A stretch of DNA of 64,000 nt from Oegoconia quadripuncta. Its lineage: Eukaryota > Arthropoda > Insecta > Lepidoptera > Autostichidae. Both the position numbers and the translations under genes were made by a program. The notes beneath the pieces were generated by a model. That model did not search any database. It saw only the letters and a list, made by a program, of their open reading frames with translations, and was not told where the DNA came from. Below, one piece after another: positions 59,240 through 64,000 of this stretch. The DNA is taken from contig OX438741.1 in NCBI GenBank assembly GCA_949316235.1, forward strand, positions 22,534,324 through 22,598,323, given 5' to 3'. The first letter of the stretch is position 1, and each line of letters opens with the position of its first letter.

Positions 59240-59545
59240 TTACTCATCATCAGCCCGTAAACATCCCACTGCAGGGATATAGACCTCCCTCATATTAAGG
59301 GAGTATGGGCCTTCTGGCCCAGTGCGGGTTGTGGACTTCACATATATCTTCGAATATTACATATTTTTTCAGGCATGTAGGTTTCCTCACGCTGCTTTCC
59401 TTCACTGTCTAAGAGCAGTCGGATAAGTGCACGTAAGTAATTAAATAAAATTGAAACACTCATTGGTACATGGCCTGGCTGGGGACGAACCGGGATCACC
59501 CAAATTGGGAGACTGTGTCTCCTCCACCGAGCCACCGACGCTCTT
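59240..59545 (-). mobile_element. SINE family C, minus strand
   Basis: It matches 19529-19806 throughout: catcatcagcccgtaaacat, cactgcagggatatagacct, taagagcagtcggataagtg and, at the head, gtacatggcctggctgggga. An extra small inverted piece (cctccctcatattaagggag) is present. The tRNA-like head is at the right. Confidence 0.85.
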
Positions 59546-59549
59546 TCAC

Positions 59550-62500
59550 TCATTAAGAGGCTGAAACATCTTAATTGAACCGAATGAGGTTCGTTTTGTA
59601 TAAAACCTATAGCTTATATCATTACTGAAAAATTAGTAATCATTATTGATCGTATTTCTGACCTAATGGCCGCTTCCAAAACATGAATACACAAACTTCA
59701 TCCGATAGAAAACAATTGCAAAGTAGTCTCTAAAAATACTTAAATTCCTGCTTTTCTCAGTTACGCTTGAAGTAATGTTGTTGAAATTAAGTACAATTAT
59801 ATGACATAAGTTAATAAAACAATTGCCCGATTTCAATTTTCAATAAAGTTTCTATTTTAATTAAAATAATAATTTATTTTGTGATTTGTCACTTACGCCC
59901 TTCTAATCTCAAGCGGCGACTGTCCTACCCAATTCGACAGTGACTTGTAAATCCTACTTAATCTGTAATAGTTTTCATTTTAACTTCGTTATGTATTCTA
60001 CTGCCGTGAATTTGTTCACGTATCCTTTAATCCAACCGTTTAGCTGACAGGGGTGACCCCCGCCGGGGTGACACTTGACTGTAACAAAAATTAGCACTTG
60101 AAGCTTAATAAATCGCAAACAAATCCCTGAATCGAAAAAATTTTGAAAATAACCTATAATATTTTTTTACGATCTATCCAACGACATCCCACACGATGGG
60201 GTATACAAATAAAAAAGTCATCCCTTACGTGTAGGGGCGCTACCCTAGAAAATTTAATTAAGAGTTCCTTGTTGGGATGGGAAAACAAAAGTGCCTATAA
60301 AACAGAAAAAAATAATAAAATATAACAAATTATAATAGACCAATATAACCATTATTGTAGTAGTAGGACGAATTGTTAATAACTGTTGTAATATAACAAA
60401 CATGGTAGTCAAGAGTAAGTGATATGATACTTACTCCTACGAACAGTTACGTTGGTGGGCGGAAAATACACATTCATTCATTAATTATGAAATGAGGTTC
60501 GAATGCCTTAGATTTCCTTCGAAGACTTACGTAACCCGTTCGCGTTTCGTGCTCCACAATTACCAGGCGCACCTAAACAGCAGAAGGTGGCCGATAGTCA
60601 AACTAAGTAATAGGTGCCTATTGCACATGAGAAGGTATATTATTCCGGCTGTTCGAAGAGAATAAACGAGTCGGACGGAATATATTAAGTGAAAATAAGC
60701 AACAGTTAATAAAATATATTCATTTGTGAATTAGCGAGATATAGGTATAAAAATTCGTCAATTTTATTGCCTTCCATCATTATAAAATTTAAAAATTCTA
60801 CGATTTCAAGTGCTCAGTTGTATCCTATGAAAGAATATTTTCATTCTTTTTTTATTTTAGTCGTAGTTTATTTTAAATTGTACCTTTTAGTCATATCCAA
60901 AGCAATTAACCATGAGAAAGAAAATCACTTTTGTTAATGTGTGACACGAATAATGTATACAAAACTGGAGAGAGAGCGGGACTGATAGAGCAGAGCGGAC
61001 TAAATTTCGATGCTCATACTAAATGCATAGCTATTATTACAACTGGGCGTGAAAGACAGAGATCGCGGTTCCCAACCACAGACAGCATGACGCAAACATA
61101 ACTAGACCTTCCCTGCTCCTCGGTATGCTCTGGGAGCATTGCATTTTGTACTGAATTGAGGTAAACGGCCTCGTGCGCTGGAGGTCATATAAGAGAAGTC
61201 GGTTAGTTTGACGGTGTGTTGGAAGGGCGATGCACCTCTTCGCGCTGCTGCGGCTCTAGTGCAGCGGTCGCAGTTGACGCATGTCACTGCGTCATGGGGC
61301 GTGTGCGGCAGCGTTCACTGTCTGTAAAGACCGGTCGTTGACATAAAATCCACAGCGGACAGACAAAGGTGTTCATGTGGGTTGGGATCGTGTTATCTAA
61401 GTTACATGTGTGTTTACACAGCATCATTTTGTGTGTGTGATTTATTTTATTATTCTCATACAATATTACAACTACATCTACACAATACGCGGATGATTGC
61501 TGACTGCTGATATTTATTGTTTTGTTATTCAAACGAAACCGTAATATTTAAAATACAAAAGTACATTGAAAAACTCGGAAGTTTTATTTCAATAACCATC
61601 TCATAGTGTTAGATACAAACTTCACTAAGACTAACCAATACGAATAGAAAAACGCTTTAGGGACACGCCGACACTGCCGTGTGGGACAAATATGTGTTCG
61701 AAAGGGTTGCACATGTGGGCTATATGTACCAGGAAAGCATGGAGCAAGTGGAGCTCAATATGTCACATATGTTGCGCCGGTGTGTGACCCCTTTGCGTAG
61801 GGTTAGGGGTGTGGAGTGTGTGTGGGTTTGGCGCAAGAGGGTGCGGGGCGAGTGTGTGTACACAACACACACTCACCGATAGATTCACCGCGTTTGTTAG
61901 CTTTGAATCTAGCGTTAATTGAGGTATGGGTATATCCCATGAAACTGAATCTTCAATCAATATTTTGTTATGGATGTTATGGAATTGTTGGTTCAGTCAG
62001 ACCTAACTCGTAATATTTCCTAACTCAACACTATGTTAATAACGAAAATTGAAAACTATGATTTTTGTTATTAATTCGCCGAAGTCTCTGGTCGCTCCAA
62101 ATTATTGTTATTTCTAACTTTTGCTATTAGTAAGTTTTCTTGCATAGTTTACATCTAAATATGAGTATTTGTATGGAAATGTATGCATAGTGACAATTAA
62201 AAGCCGCCGAAAGATTTGCCCTTTTTCTTGTGTGATTTATCTTTGGAAGAGGGGAACATATTACCCTAAAAATATTTTTATTTTACACACTCAAAATAGG
62301 AATATGGAAAACAATTGTCCCCGTTCCTATTGATTCCTACGAATAATATCTGTGAGTTTATCATTACAGTAATTATTTTGTACACACAACAAAGCATAAT
62401 TTTATTATCTATGAGATGGGGCTGTCACTACAAGGAAAAGTTCCAGTCCATAAAAAGAAGGGTTTCCTACTGTAATTTCATTGTAGGTAGAGTAAAAAAG

Positions 62501-64000
62501 GTAAAAAGTAATTACTTGCCTATAAATCGCTTCGTGTAATATTCATTTTTTAGTTTGTGTCGTTTACGACACTTCTTAACACTTAAAAGAGGTTTACTTT
62601 TTTTCAATAGAAACTTGGATGATTATTTATTTTGTTTATATAATTTCACTTGAAAATAAGTTTTCATCAAAACTAAGGTGAACCACGCGGATCTTGTGGA
62701 TGGAAATTATTTGTTTAATGAAGAACAGTGAAATATGTAAATTTTAATATTAGTAATATTAAAAGTATAACGTTTTATATTATTATAATACTAATGTTAT
62801 CTATCATGCAAACTTGATTAACATACATATTATTGGGTATACACAAATACACATAATAATATTCTTCAATGTTTTGATACATGTATTGGTACGTTAGTAC
62901 TATATTAATTCTGTGGTATTGGGAAAGATAACTAATATAAAAAGAAAATCGAATTTCTCCTTTGATTGAAATAGAAAAAAGAAAACAATTTATTATTGAT
63001 TAAAAATCAAGTTAGATACCGACCTTAGGTAACACAATATAACATTTGATAATGCGTATTTAAAGAAAGACGTTTGTGTGCCAAACTTCGATTGCATATA
63101 TCTAAATAAACACTAGACAGAAGGCACGCTGAAAAACCTTCCAGCTTTCCATATGAAAATCCAACTTGGAACATTCCATTTAAACTCCATTCCATTCATG
63201 TACCCCTGGTCCGCGGGATTCAAGTGAGGCCATCTTTGTCGGAACAGTTAACGGGTTGTGCTGCGGTTTTAAGAATAACTTTTTTAATGTCTTTTTACTA
63301 CAATAATAACATTTAATGCAAAAGAGAGACACTTGAATAAAGCACGATTAACTTATATTTTTAGCCATTAGAGATAATAAAGCACCGCGTCATTAAAAAA
63401 CACCACCTATATTATTATTTAATATCTTCATATCTATTTGCTGAAGTGCTAAAGGGATATCGAAGATATCTCTCCCTCTGCTACAAACCTGCTCAGACGA
63501 AACAGCATCTAATGTCGCTCGCTCACTCATATGTTTTTGGTTTTGTTGTAAGGCCACCCTCGATATTCTGTCCTGCGTACCGCCGCCGAGCCGCCGCCGC
63601 CGCCCTAACGAAAAGCCCTTTCTCAAGTAATTCCTTTCAATCCATGTATTCCTGGTACACAAAGTCATTGGGAGTGACATGCCCATTATTTCTTGTTCCA
63701 AGGAATCCCTTTTTGTCATTTACACCTTAGTCAGAGAGCTGTGCCAGCCCTTCTCATTTACATTTTTAATTACTGTTAATTACGTCTTAAATGCTTTTCT
63801 CGAGGGTTTACATTTTATCAGCAGAGGGTGGACAACTGGACATACGTGTTTACGATGACGTTGGAATGGGACTCTACTGCGATTAATGTTGTCTTCAGAA
63901 CCGCCTAATATAATAAGAACGTAGAAAATTACAATAATTTACTTGTTTGTTGTCAATAATATTATCGAGGAGCCCTTTTAAATTATTTATAATATAACTC
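59550..64000. other. AT-rich region to window end, no gene supported
   Basis: GC-richer patches at about 61100-61320 and 63545-63610 (gccgccgagccgccgccgcc) carry short ORFs with no domain. They could be parts of unrecognised UTR exons. No terminal repeats were resolved. Confidence 0.4.

Noticed and set aside
61679..62013. Overlapping ORFs of 65-67 codons in a GT-rich stretch
   Set aside because: They result from simple-sequence GTGTG content rather than coding sequence.
63393..63730. 94-108 codon ORFs with a GCC-repeat patch
   Set aside because: No domain, no splice context and overlapping frames on both strands; too weak to call a gene.

Overview
The window reads as nuclear DNA of a moth or butterfly (Lepidoptera). 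It is AT-rich, coding sequence is split into short exons by GT-AG introns, and the space between is packed with transposable elements of lepidopteran type: three tRNA-derived SINE families, RTE/Jockey-type non-LTR fragments, Helitron-like elements ending in CTAG, TA-flanked MITEs and a mariner-like element. There is no bacterial-type gene, CRISPR array or rRNA. Host genes could be rebuilt exon by exon because reading phase is kept across every junction proposed. Layout: 1-12,000 is repeat-dominated, with a >=1.59 kb duplication at 2,812 bp spacing, a PIF/Harbinger MITE, an ~80 bp degenerate tandem repeat and retroelement debris. 12,261-18,240 holds two neighbouring plus-strand genes of unrecognised function that share a Cys-rich hydrophobic C-terminus with identical internal spacing. 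I regard them as paralogues in an undescribed lysine-rich, membrane-tailed family; the second has one short intron and a -1 frame break at an A12 run. 20,636-27,770 is a complete nine-exon STAMBP (AMSH) gene, a JAMM deubiquitinase with all catalytic residues intact. 26,000-35,400 is a mobile-element cluster. Its main member is a 4.4 kb element with 8-bp target duplications and long inverted arms carrying a degenerate USP-like peptidase ORF. 38,961-52,574 (minus strand) is a ten-exon secreted, probably GPI-anchored Xaa-Pro aminopeptidase-like gene. Three of its five metal ligands and two active-site histidines are replaced, so it is probably a pseudo-enzyme. Its largest introns contain an intact mariner-like element (DD40D transposase, 268-bp terminal inverted repeats) and a deletion derivative of that element. 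52,640-64,000 shows only repeats and unexplained AT-rich DNA; the signal-peptide exon of the minus-strand gene may lie there but was not found. The host genes do not form an operon or shared pathway. STAMBP is an endosomal/cytosolic ubiquitin-chain protease, the aminopeptidase-like protein faces outside the cell, and the paralogue pair has no assignable job. Exon boundaries and repeat ends were read by eye; no database search was run.
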